A stretch of DNA of 64,000 bases from Casuarius casuarius (lineage: Eukaryota > Chordata > Aves > Casuariiformes > Casuariidae). Made by a program: the position numbers and the translations under genes. Positions 49,048 through 60,579 of this stretch are shown here, in pieces. Position 1 is the stretch's first letter; every line of letters begins with the position of its first letter. The DNA lies in assembly GCA_003342895.1 (NCBI GenBank), contig PTFA01000194.1, positions 1,047,124 to 1,111,123 of the forward strand. Reading direction: 5' to 3'. The notes beneath the pieces were generated by a model, which saw only the letters and a program-made list of their open reading frames with translations, did no database searches and had not been told where the DNA came from.

Positions 49048-49058
49048 CGCGTGTGTGC
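49011..49058 (+). repeat. (GT)n dinucleotide microsatellite with CG core
   Basis: About fifteen GT units run into GCGCGCACGCGTGTGTGCC. This is alternating purine/pyrimidine throughout and therefore Z-DNA-prone. It is the longest dinucleotide repeat in the window. Confidence 0.95.
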
Positions 49059-50690
49059 CTTTACTCATCAATGGACAGCTTTATGATACAGTCAGACACC
49101 TCAAGGGATCCCCCTTCAGAGAATAGAAGTTGTTTCTTAAATTATGCTGAGAAGTGACTTCTTTATATATCACTATATATTTTCTATTGCTGCAAGGCCA
49201 AAAAAATCCTTTATCTGTATTATAAAAAGAGAGACTGACCACAGGCTATGATCTAAAATATATGGAGTCACATAAGTTTACCCTTGCAGTCATTCTTCAT
49301 ACTTCTAGTGCCAATTCTTTGTCCTTTTGCTAAATGAAACTTTAATGGCTACTAAAGGGCTGCCTACTTCCACTCCTGGAGCAAAGCAGTCAAGTGCAAA
49401 GAGGGCAAAAGTCTCCAGAAAATAGAAAGCTTAAAAAGATTCTTCATAGCCTAATTTGCAAATTCTGGCTAAGGCAGGACCTAGTGCAGAAGAAACTGCA
49501 CAGAGCAGCTGCACCGTGGCCTCCTCCAGCCCCGTAGTCTATTAAAGGATTTTAGCCACAGCTCAAAAGTTCACGCATTAAGAGCTCTTTTCTTTGCTCA
49601 GCTACTGCACCCTCCTTCCAGGGAATGCATCACTGTCTAACCCTGTATCTGATAGAGTCATCTTACATATTTCAGGAATTTTTAGTTGATAGCAGATCTA
49701 AATTTCAAAAGTAAATGGTACAGCAACCAGAGGAAGAGGAGTGCCCAGTGTCCACTTTAAAGCCAGCTTGTATAACACCCACCTTCACATTATTGCTTGG
49801 GGGGTGGGGGGGGGCAGACTAGACTCAGAAGCTGTTGCTTGGGTGATAGTGTCTAAGTGTGAATCCAGCTCATTAATATATATATAAAAAAAAAGGAAAA
49901 TGAGCTCCGAAATATGAATGGATGAAAATAAAACCAAGTAATGACCTTGGTTTTATGAGTCAACGTGAGTCATTTGGATCCAGGCCAATAAACTCTCATC
50001 TTCCTCGCCCAGCACGGTACTGCAATGGGCTAGAGAATTCAGATGGGCTCCTGCAGTGTGACCCATTGCCTCTCATTTTAAAGGTCTGCCCTGCTAAGAG
50101 CTTTTCAAGGTGGCTGCTGCTAAGATAACCGTCTACCTCCCTTCACTTCTCAGCATCCAAAAAGAGGAGAAAACCCAGCCTGCGGTGCACAAGCAGAGGC
50201 AGCTGTCATACGCCAGAGGCAGGTAGCAGCTCCCAAAGGAGCTATGTTCTTTCGTGGTGCTCCCAAGGGAAAATGTAGGAAAAATGGGCTAACAGTAACT
50301 GCCCAAGCTGACACATTTGACAGTGTGGGGATTTCAAAGCCATGCTGACAGCTACACCAGTCGCCAAGGCCTCACAACAGGCAGGCACCATTCAGTGATT
50401 GGCACGCGAAGTCCCACCTTGCAGTGGGTGCCAGCAGGACCATGGGGCCCTCAGCAGGGTGAGACCTCTTTGTCCCAATACGGAGAGGCATGGTGGGATT
50501 TTCAGATGAGAATCTGCCTTGGGAGCCCAAGTATCCCTGAAAAGCAGCAAGACTTCTGCTCTTTAGACACTTCGGAAATCCTGGTCAGACTCCCTAGAGA
50601 TGAAGATTTTGAAGTGTGATCAAAGAGACTCCTAAAGATAGCAAGCAGGATTAATGCTCCTGGCAAAAACACAGCAAAAGCTCCTTAGTT

Positions 50691-50752
50691 ATTCCAATGG
50701 GGCTTTTTCAAAGGGGCCTAAGGGAGTTAGGCACTTAAATCTCACTCAGATC
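50691..50752. mobile_element. Remnant of an ancient amniote palindromic repeat
   Basis: CCAATGGGGCTTTTTC, AAAGGGGCCTAAGGGAG and TTAGGCACTTAAATCTCACT occur in the order of one arm of the TTAGGC-containing palindromic, MITE-like repeat I remember from turtle and crocodile introns. The second arm is not recognisable, so it appears as a half-element. The family name is uncertain. Confidence 0.42.
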
Positions 50753-51849
50753 CTTTATTTAGTTTGCAAATCCTGCGCTGGAGTAGTACAAAAGTGTGAC
50801 CCCTGAAGCATTACTTGCCAAGCGGGTCTGCTTGAGTGAAAATCTGAATTGATTTTGGCTGTGCTGGTGGCCTCCTGCAGCTGCTCCTTCTAAGTATCCA
50901 AGAGAATGAGCCTTCTGGTGGAAATGTTTGAGGGTGCAATGAATTTAAAGAAATAAATGCAGGACCAAGAACAAAATGGAGCAACAAATTGTGCGTTCAA
51001 GGAAAACTCAGCTGAGAGTGGCTCCAGTTCTGACTCCTTTCACGGTGCTCAGAGATGTCGTGGAAGCAGTTGGTGAAGAGCAGGACCCACCCAAGAGGTG
51101 CTGGGTCCAGGACTGCCGTGCTCTCCTCCAGCCCAAGCCCCTTCCCAGCTGAAGCACATGGAGCAGATGCCCTAACTGGCACATAACAGGGGACCAGTGC
51201 TGTGCTACGGGATGGTATGTGCTGCAGATCTGGACTGCGGGATCTGTTATCTCCAGCTGGGCAAGCAACATCACTAGTCCTCCCTGTGGTGTGTCACCAC
51301 AACCTCTAAGAAAGATGCAGGAAACACTTAGTTCCTGGGTTTGGTTATTTTTTACTGTGCGTATTTCCCTGTATCTTTTTTCTCCATGACCCGGGTTTTA
51401 CAGAAAAAAAGAAAAAAAAAAAAAAGGAAGACCTGTGGGTTTTTGTTCCCCAGATGGTTGGATGTTCATGTTGTCTTAATCATTCCCACCACCCCTGCTA
51501 ATGCTGTCATGGAGGGTTACAGATCTGGGAAAGCAATAAGAGGAAGCCAGAAAAAAAAAGGCGCAAACAATAAACAAAGAACCTGTTCTCATGCAAATAT
51601 TCTTCATGACAATAATAATAAAAAGAGAAAGGCAGATGAGAAATGCAGGACACAGTCCGGCCGCAAGGTCTCTAAAGAGAATGTTTTCCGAGCCTTCCCA
51701 CCAGGGTCCCCTGGCTTTCATTTCATGTCCCTGGTCACCACAAACTGGAAACAGAGCCCCATCCGCTAAGCCCCCAGCACAATGGAAACTGGTTTGGTAT
51801 TGTTTAGAAACATGGCACATATGTGACGTGCTATTGTCCCTAATTTGAT

Positions 51850-52315
51850 TAATGAAGCGCTCACGCTAACGGGGCATACCACACACACACAGCACCTTGT
51901 TACTAACCCAAGCCAGGAAATTCCCATTAGAGCATTAATTCCCCAGTACTTGCCTTTCCCAACCTTGTCAGGTAATTGTTTATGAAAAGATGAATGTATA
52001 CAATAATACCGGGTGAAGGGAGTTGATGTATGTGGTGTTAATGAATGAAATAATCAGTTTGGTAATAACTGGCATGTGTATTTGTCAAAAGGGAACCAGC
52101 AGGACATTAGCATTCGACAGCCACCGAACCTTTATCTCCTGGGCTCGCGTCTGACAACCGCCCCGAGATAGTCCATGAATAAAATACAGAGTAGTACCCA
52201 GACATAATTAAACTGCCAATGTGGATGTACCTCAATGAACTTGATATCTTAATGACACTAGATAGCATGCGAGTAATGAAGGCCCTATGAAAAGGACGTG
52301 CATAATGAACACAGA
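51850..52315. promoter_or_regulatory. Candidate conserved non-coding enhancer
   Basis: A 450-base block is rich in homeodomain, MEIS and FOX type words: TGTCAGGTAATTGTTTATG (about 51967), GTTAATGAATGAAATAATC (about 52038), GACATAATTAAACTG (about 52201) and CTTGATATCTTAATGACAC (about 52240). It is unlike any repeat and is bordered by GC-rich sequence. Of all AT-rich blocks here it has the highest density of such words. Confidence 0.38.
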
Positions 52316-54109
52316 CATCAGGGCTGGCACTGCGGAGTCACCCTTTGGGAATGGCGGCATGGAGAGTGGCTCGTTATCGCACCAGGCCCTGCCTTCACCC
52401 CCTCCTGCGCTCCTACGCCGCAAGCTGCATCTGCCTGCCACCAAGGGGGCTCATGGCCAAGGGCTCATCCGAGCCACGTTGAGCAAAGGTGGCTCCCAGC
52501 ATGCGGCTTCCCACCTCCGGGGCCAGCGCAGGTCTCCTGGTGGGCAAGCCCACGTCCTGGGGCACAGGGCTCTCGGGTGTGCCCGCTGTCGGGTCCTGTC
52601 CTCCTTCCTCCTTAAATCCATCCTTGGTCTCAGCTAGCTGGACCGAATCCTCATGGCACAAAGATTGCCTCCGACCACACAGAGCGCCTGCCGTTTCCTG
52701 CCAAGGTTGGTGGTCCTGGTGGTCCCTCTGTGGACCAGCTACAGCTGCTCAGAAGGCACCATCACAGCCTCACACTGAAGACAAAAACCCACACTTGCGA
52801 GGGCTTGAAATCACAAATCTGAATCACATATAACAAAATCAGCATCTGTAGTAAACATCACAGACAGAGTCATGCTTCCCTGGCTGCTTTGTGCCTGTTT
52901 GCAGGGGATATTCCTTGTGCCCGCGGCCATCTACACATCTGTATTTGAAAGCCTTAAAATGATTAAAGCTTTGTATTCACAGCAAAACTGGGCCAGTAAT
53001 GGCTTAATGTAAAGGGCACAGTCCAACTCGGTCTGGCCTCCCGCTGGGCTCAGAAACGTTCCTTCTCCTCCCTGCGGCAGGGCCGGAGGCAAGAAGCATC
53101 CCCGAGCACCTTCAGCGGGAATTTGCCTCCCCGCTTGCATGCCGGGCTCTCAGATTAGAGGCTGACTTGTCATCCTGGGGTCCACTTCACTAAGCCTCAT
53201 TAGAACTTGTCCAGGGTGCTGAGTTCAAAAGATCAGGATTGCCTTCTCCTTGGGAGGTACGTGCCGGGTGACGAGCCTCCACTGCCCATGCAGCGCCCCG
53301 GCCAGCCGAGGCAGGGGAGGGCATGGACAAGCAGAGCCAGCTCCCTTGGCTTTGCTTTTCCCGCTCTCTATCAAAGAGATTGAACATTACGGCAAATTTT
53401 ACGGTGAGAAAGCTGGAGGAGATGACCTCGGCAGCACCAGCCTTGCTGCTCAATAACTAGCTGTGGTGCAGGGGGGCCCCGAGGAGCACGGTGCGGCAAA
53501 CAGGTCACGTGGCCGGGAGGGGGCAAAGCTAGAAAGACAGGCTCCAGTGGAGATTCCCCGAAAGCAGTATTTTCACTCAGGGTCCTGAGCTAGTACCTCT
53601 GCCTAAGAGGCACCATCGGATCCTGCTGCATCAGCTCCCACAGAGACCTCTGGCACGCTAACTTGTGCGGCACAGACATGCTTTTAAGAGCACTTAATAT
53701 CATTAGATTATCAGATATGTCCCTTTTTTTTCAGCCTAGAAACTGTTTTCCTGGGGAGAAGCCAGTCCACTGGGATGGCAGGTATCCAGCTGCTTCCTGG
53801 ACAGGGGATATGTCCCGAGATAGTTCAGCCGCATGGGCAGTGCTGCAGCCTGTCCACATCGGGTCCAGCCACGCACGTCTCTGCCCCGCATCAGCCACCT
53901 GGTTCAAGCCCAGTAAAGCTCCCAGCACATGCACTGTACGGTCCATGTTTCTCTCTGGAAGATGCTGAATAGACTCTGAAATGTAGCGTAGCTGTCCCTA
54001 AAACATGCTCCAGAGTTAATCTGCAGCTTGCACACATTTACTCTTAAAAGATAGGTTTCAGCCCTCTCCTTCTGGGGGGCAATGCTCCGAGTTCACACGC
54101 CACACTGCT

Positions 54110-54340
54110 CAGAAGGTAATTGCCACTTATTGCTCTAATGGTTCCAATTTTAGCAGCAAATGAACAATGTACAGTAAGTATCAGTCTTATTAAAGAAATA
54201 ATAATGGGAAATTAGAGCACACGCTACAGGGAAGGAGCACTCCCCCCATTACATGATCTATTGCCACGCTGGCATTTGACAGCAACAGAGTCCCTGCCTG
54301 CTGCTGATATAACTCCAATATATTTAAATACAAAAAGTTC
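54110..54340. promoter_or_regulatory. Candidate conserved non-coding element with SOX-type word
   Basis: The block contains GGTAATTGCC, TGAACAATGTACAG (SOX-like AACAATG at 54163), TCTTATTAAAGAAATAATAATGG and CCAATATATTTAAATAC. It has no repeat character and follows GC-rich DNA. Confidence 0.3.
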
Positions 54341-55159
54341 AGAGTGTAGGAAAGTAGCCAGCTCAATATGGATCAGCTTGCTCTATAATGAGTGAATTGA
54401 CTTGTGGCTCAGAAATTGCTATGAAGCCAGCATGGGAAATCCAAACTGGAACAGGTCCTATCTCTCCCTGAAAAGGAGATAAGGAAAAACTGCTTAATGA
54501 AAAAAAAAAAAAAAGAAAAAAAAGTACAGCAGGTTTGGAGGAAAAACATTTAAAACCCAGCAGACAAAACAGCCCAAACCACTGCAGGGAAACCAGTGCA
54601 GAGAGCAACCTGTTGGAATTAGCGTAGCAAATCATGACACAGAATGAAATATTAAGATGGGTTAAAAAATGTAACTCCTGCTTGCAGTAATTATTTCCAT
54701 CTTTGCACAAAAGCATACAGGGATCTGGAGACCAAGGCCAAGGCGGATGGTGCTGGGCAGCACAGAGAGCAAAAGGAGAGGACCGCAGTGACCGGGGAGG
54801 AGATGGGCATGGCTTTGCTCGTGAACACACCGAGAGCAGTGCCAGGGAGGTGACTGCCCAAGGGGAGCAAGACGGAGCACGTACCGCTGGTCAGAGGTTT
54901 TACGAATATTAACAGTTGACTCCTAACAACCTTTCTGAGATGGAGGGAAGCCCACGTGTGGGGCTGCAGCCCGTGTGCCCCCAGCCTGCCGGGCTCCCCC
55001 GGGACGGACCAGCCCTGCCGAGGGCACGCGCTTGCCACTAATACGCGTTGACAAATGACAGTTACTATTGACTAAAAAGACGTCAGAGGGATGCAGCGAA
55101 AGAGCTCCTGGTTCCTAGAGGGTAAAACCCTCAACTTTACTGCTGCTCTGCCCATTTAC

Positions 55160-55390
55160 CCCAGCTGAATATTCAGCCCTGGCTGCCAATTATTTAACCA
55201 TTGCTTTCTTTCGCTGCAAAGACATCCCTGTGGTGCACCCTCGTTAGACAGTAATGGTGATTTCATTAGATTAAATAACTCCGAGGGTCCCTGGAGACTA
55301 GCTGCACTTTAAACATAGAGCCTCAGAGTTAGAATTATTGTTATTTAACATTGATTAGATTACAAGGCAAATCCAATTTTTCCCCTAAAC
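55160..55390. promoter_or_regulatory. Candidate conserved non-coding element with ATTAGATTA words
   Basis: Contains CCAATTATTTAACC, TTTCATTAGATTAAATAAC and AACATTGATTAGATTAC. The repeated ATTAGATTA pair, about 85 bases apart, resembles paired homeodomain sites. No reading frame or repeat explains the block. Confidence 0.3.
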
Positions 55391-58300
55391 ATATGATGGT
55401 TATGATTTGCCTAGTGGGAGAGGTTAAGTACAGCATTCCTGGAAACCAGTGTGGAGGGTGGGAGCCTGACTGAGCCAGCAACACCAGCGTGACCGACTGT
55501 CCCAGCCCTGCAGGAGCCTGGGCATCTGAAAAGCCTTCTGCTGGGTGCTGTGAACGGGCCGCGGTGCGAGGAGGGCTCCCCAGCACTCACAGAGAGCCCT
55601 CTGTGCGAGTCCCCATCACCCTCGTCTGCTTATTGCCACTCCAGCGGGAACATTCCCAGGAAATAATTGGTCCTCTCTGACCCCCAGCCCTGCCTCTGCT
55701 GAGCCCGTTAATCACTCCTTAAAGCTGCCTCCTTTCCCAGCTGTAATCCTCACTTCTGTAGCTCTTGCCCTCCGGAAAGAGACGCGGCTCTTTGCTAGGG
55801 CCGTGCCCTCGGAGCTGGTCTGGGAGCCCAGTCCCTCCAGCTGGCCGCAACCAAGATGCCTCCGGACAGAAGAGGAGATGTGAGTGTCTGGGCCTTTCCC
55901 ATCCCTTCATCCCCAGCAGATGGTGGAAATAATTTTTAGGGATCTCAGGGCTTTCTGCAGGTTTGGAGCAGGCTGGAAATGGCTGGTCAAGGCAGGAGCA
56001 GGATCATCTTTATCTGAGATGTTCCACTTGAATGTAGGGTCTATGGGAAGTGCCTCCCTCCCCGGAGAACAGACCAGGGAATGGCTAGCTTGCATTGCAC
56101 TATGCCCTTTTCTTCCAAGTCCTTTCATAGGGTACGTCACGCATTTAACCCCTGGCTTAGGAGATCAGATAGGACAGAGCTTCCTCTCAACCCTTTTGCT
56201 AACAGCTTTTGGGGAAACATTTACCCGAGGAAGCCCGAGGGCTCTGACAATTCCTAAATGCGTTCCCCACATTGCGCAGAGCCTCCTGNGGATCCAGGGC
56301 AGGGAGGTAACCCTAGCAGCCGACGGACAGGCGAGACTGCGGCCCATTCATGAGAGCTAGCTGCAACGGGAGGGAAAAAAACACAAATCTGTATCCGATT
56401 CCACTCCTAAGAGTCGCAATTACAAGGAGGGGAGATGAGCAGTGCAGAAAGGGCTACGTATCAGATGGCAGGAAAAACACTGTCTTCCCTTTCAGAAGTT
56501 CATGCCACGGCTCATGGCAGGCGCAGGACTCAAAGGTGCAAGGATTCGTTCCAGGGAAAGCTTAGACACTGCAGCACGGAGATGATGGGAGCAGATAGAT
56601 ACGCAGCGAGACAGAGCGACTGCAGCGAGAACACAGGCTCGGCTGCCAGGGCAAAACTCGCTGCTTGCTCTACCTGGTGGGAGTTGGAAGAGAGGTGATA
56701 AATCTGGATTTACACTGGTGGCATTGAGGGAAAAGGGGACACTCCAAGAACGGCTGGCTCTGGGTAGCCCTGAGCAGGTCGGACCCACACAACACCTGTC
56801 TGGGCCTGACTAAAGGAAATTCCTGAGGGAGGGGAAGAAAAGCATCAGTGTCTTCATCTGTGCTGAAAAGCTCAGCAAGGCTCCGGCAGCTCTGTCCACG
56901 GGGCCGGCTAAGTGCCTTTGGTTAGACGCAGCACATCCGGTGACCAGCACGACTGCCGAGGTGAATCCAGGCAAAGGAGTGAAAGAAACCCGAGCCGTGG
57001 CCCCTCCTGCCTCCTCAGATCTCCCTTGCATCCCAGGATTTAATGGCCCTTGAGAACTGCCCTGTGTGAAAGACATACTCAAAATCTGAGGAAACAACCC
57101 TAATGTGAGGCCTTGGGACATTCGGGCAGCTTTGTCTTCTCCAGCCCTCTGCCGTCCCCTCCGGTCCCCTGCAGCCCAGAGTCTGCGTCTATCCTGCAGG
57201 TCCCGGTGTGCTGGGAATGACTTCCAGCGGGCCAAGCCTCACCCAAAGCCCTGACTATCATGGCACAAAATGGAGCTTCTTTGCTTAGGTGTGGTTTTAC
57301 GCCAGTCTTCATACTTCCTCTGTGTTCGGCCAACCAAGCCAAGTCCTGCTTTCAGGGTCCTTACTAAATTCCAGAGGCTTTCCTAATTTTAAGCCAGATT
57401 TACCTCATGGTAAACATACTCAGATGTCTTCCTTGCCTCCGAGCTTGCCACCACTCATTCCTTTCCCATTTGTGTTCCCAGGGCTATAACAGGATGTAGT
57501 GCAGAGCCCTGGCAGTTTCCAGATGAGATTTGGGCTGGAGGAGCCGCTCCGAGGTCGGACCTGGGAGAGCAGCGTGGGTGGGAGCTGGGGCACGGCCGCG
57601 GGCACACGTGCTGGGGAGACAGTCGTATCCCTCCCCCCACCCCCCCAAAACAAAATCCTCCCGGTGTTGTAAGAACATTATTCTCACATACAAAAGAACC
57701 CGGAGGGAAACTAGGAAACTGGTGGTTTTCTGTTTGGCTTGGGAAGGCTGGTAGGTCCCAACTGCTAAACCAAGCAAATGGCTTTTCCTCTTCGCTGCAG
57801 TGGGAAACCATCTGCTAGCGATCTCGTGGCCTGGCCCAGGCGTTCAAACTGCTGCTCCACTCCTCGGACTGCACCTCCCCGACTGAGGAACACTGGCTTT
57901 CGGGAAGCACGGGTTTCTTTTTCACACCTCTGTTTTGGGGACAGGCAGGAGGGGAGGGCAAGGGCCTTTGCGTTTTACTGGCACTGCTGAAGCCAAAGAC
58001 CCTCGAAAAGCAGGATGACGCAGCCAGGAGAACCAGAAACAGGGACCCATCCAGGCATTGGCTGCGATCTGAAAGTCAGCTGTCGCTTGGCCAAACAGCA
58101 AAACTACTCATTAGGAAACAACCAACAGATGAATCCCATAAAACTCGCACGCGCAGCCCCCTAGAAATCTGTAATTATGAAAGCTGGGCTTTTCAGAGGG
58201 TGCTTGGGGCTCACTCAGAGCCCCACAAGCCTCTATGGCTGCTGCCTGCCGTGCTGGCCCCAGAGGCACCAGGGTTCCCGCGCCATGACAAACATCCCTG

Positions 58301-58559
58301 ACCTCGGCGCCGGCGGGGCAGAGCTGAGCCTACGCAAAGTGCCGAGCAAAGCAGCTCCAGCACCTAAGGCTGACCCCGACCCACAGAGTTTGAGCCCATC
58401 AAACTCAATTAAATGCTTGGCACTGCATTTGGGTCAGGCCGCGGCGTGCTCCCCCCTGGTCAGCCCCTTCGGAGGCTCCTCGGCTAGCTGCTTGCGTGTC
58501 CTACTAAATTCTTCCTTCCTGAAAGCCTTCCAGTGGATTTACTGTTCCTGAAAGCCAGG
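55391..58559. other. Intron DNA, GC-rich, no gene recognised
   Basis: Single-copy sequence with moderate CpG content. The chance frames are paired on both strands. No repeat, RNA gene or exon was recognised. Confidence 0.5.
56289..56289. other. Single ambiguous base (N)
   Basis: One undetermined base inside otherwise unique sequence, unlike the two fixed-size gaps. Confidence 0.95.
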
Positions 58560-58572
58560 GACACAGAGCCAG

Positions 58573-58745
58573 GCACCGCAGGAGCATGAAGCGGCAATCG
58601 CTGCTGCGTGCTAACGCAGCTCCCGCCAGCTCGAGCGCAGCGCGAGGGCCAAGTCTCGCTCCCACGAAGCCCCGCTCTCGCGCCGGGCTGAGCAGCAGGT
58701 TAACACGCGCACGTGATACCATCGGGACACTTCTCAGCTCGAGTG
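58573..58745. promoter_or_regulatory. Small CpG island in intron
   Basis: About 21 CpG in 173 bases by hand count, with a CACGTG E-box at 58710-58715 and several GCGC words. A plus-strand ATG frame of about 140 codons starts at 58586 and a minus-strand frame of about 70 codons overlaps it; neither shows a recognisable domain. Most likely an alternative promoter or regulatory island; not HS3ST3 exon 1, since none of its motifs appear. Confidence 0.5.
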
Positions 58746-59785
58746 GCTATTTAAACCTAACCCGACTCTTCATCCGACCCTCGGCACTTCCTCTGCAGCT
58801 CCCTGCGGTCCAAGCAAATGCCATCTGGAGATGGAGATCCCAAAGGGAGGGATCCCGATGCTCACCGATGCCCAGAAATCAAAGCCCACATCATGGGTGG
58901 CTCCAGCGACACGAGGTGGACGAGCGGGGCTGGCGCGCGCCGCTCAGGCAGCCCAAGCAGAGGCAGAAACTCCCAGCAGAGGGGCAGGAGGAGAAACTGA
59001 GCCTTAAAACTACATAAATCTGAACGGCTGTTTCAGAAGGTTCAGCCGTGTTTACCCAGCTCTCACTTGCCACAGGTGATAAGGGATATATATCTATTTC
59101 TTTTTGCATCTGTTACTATCCTTCACCTATTCGAGCTCGGATGAGAGCTACAGGCCATTTATTTGCTCAGCTTGGTGGGGCTGGTCGGATAACATGAACC
59201 GCCTGGCTAATTCCCAGGCAGTCATTTATCACCTGTGTTACTTCACCTGTCTTCCTAATCCTGGCCAGATCACAGACTCCTAAAACCTTGTTGTTATTCC
59301 ATAGCTAGAGCAAGGAAGCGGCTGTTTTCACAACACAGAAAGCATGCTTCGGTGTAGCTGAGTGGATTTACTCCCAAAAACAAACCTCTAATACCAACGT
59401 GCTGCACTTGCATGAAGTGGATGGAAACCAATACAGCCCACCGCAATCCAGACTTTGAGTTTGACAACTGAACTAACATAGCAACGCACACATCCAGGCT
59501 CTCTGTTACAAGAAGCGCAATTCCAGCAGGGTTTATCCAGACTTCTTATTGTGAACTGCAGGACACTGCCCCAAGGCAGGAGCAGAGAGAGGTTACAGGG
59601 ATTCGATGTTCATTACTTTTGAGATGACCTAGATGGCGGGTGCAAAGCGCAGCTCTCCCTTCTCTCCTAACAACCACCAGTCACTGGAGTGCCAACTGGA
59701 AAATTCATTCCCTCACAGAAAAAAGATTTCTAACTAGATAACAGAGGCCATATTTTTCCACAGAAAACGGTTCTGTCTAAACTGT
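58746..59785. other. Intron DNA, no gene recognised
   Basis: Single-copy sequence with a short ATATATATCTAT patch near 59085. No exon or repeat family was recognised. Confidence 0.5.
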
Positions 59786-59845
59786 AAGAATAGCCTGACT
59801 GGGTCACGGCAAAGGTTCATCTAACCTCAATGACCGGCGCTGCCT
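59786..59845 (-). mobile_element. Degenerate CR1 LINE 3' terminus
   Basis: The plus strand GTAAGAATAGCCTGACTGGG, TCACGGCAAAGGTTCATCTA and ACCTCAATGACCGGC is the complement of the old CR1 3' terminus (TGGGCTAGATG..TTTGGTCTGACCCAGT..GCCGTTCTTA). It is the same lineage as the copy at 27.1 kb but in opposite orientation and retains only about 60 bases. Confidence 0.6.
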
Positions 59846-60524
59846 GGGTCCCCTCTCCTCGCCATGTGCTGTTCCCACACCCTCCTCAGTGCTCTGGGTC
59901 CCAGACAAAGAGCCCTGACTGAGCTAATCCCGCGGTGCCAGGAAGCCGTGTGGAGCTGGAGACCCGCATAGGACGGCCGTCGCCTCCCCATCGCGCAGGG
60001 CCAAAGGCCCTGCCGCATCCCACCAGCAGCACGGCTTTGCCCCAGTGCTCGCTCCTGTCTCCCACCAACACTCTGTGGACAGGGCACTCGGACTTTGGGG
60101 GGATCCTTCCTCTCTGCAGTGCAGCAGGAAAGCAAAACCTGCGCAAGGTTGCTGCACGCTGTGCCAGCGCTTCCTCTGTGCGGTCGCTGTGAAATCTCTC
60201 TCTCAGCAGCTCCTGGCCACCAGCCACAGAGCCAACGTCTACTGGAGCCCAAGAGCTCCCTACCTGGAGTGATCGCACAGCTCGCCAACACTCAGTAACA
60301 CAGCACGTAAGTGCAGGGGAAGGAGGAAAAGATGCACAGTAAACAACCTCAGGAGATAAAGATCCAGCTAAGCACCCTCATAGACACAGCCGACCTCACT
60401 ACAGCTGGCAAGCTGGGAGAATGATGCCCCCCAGCCCAGCATCAGGTAGAAAGGAGCATGCCAGGTCTGGTAAACCTCCACCACCCCAAATGCTTTGGCA
60501 AACTGAGAATCCTAGTTAAAAAAA

Positions 60525-60579
60525 NNNNNNNNNNNNNNNNNNNNNNNNNNNNNNNNNNNNNNNNNNNNNNNNNNNNNNN
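60525..60579. other. Assembly gap (55 N) flanked by A-runs
   Basis: Fifty-five undetermined bases between AAAAAAA and a run of nine A. Same length and same flank type as the gap at 36148. The translated frames crossing it, including one read as ending at an A/T-rich edge, are artefacts. Confidence 0.97.

Larger units (their letters stand above)
47209..50690. other. Intron DNA, no gene recognised
   Basis: Apart from the palindrome and the GT repeat, the stretch is single-copy. It has a CA-rich patch at 48121-48175, a G-run at 49799-49815, and a TATATATAA/poly-A patch near 49876. No repeat family or exon was recognised. Confidence 0.5.

Noticed and set aside
53890..53915. GGTTCAAGCCC as a tRNA B box (also GTTCAAGCC near 62576)
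   Set aside because: No matching A box or cloverleaf arms at tRNA distance on either strand.
58586..59017. Plus-strand frame of about 143 codons from the CpG cluster
   Set aside because: CpG-rich DNA lacks stops by composition; the protein has no recognisable motif, and the frame continues into ordinary unique sequence.
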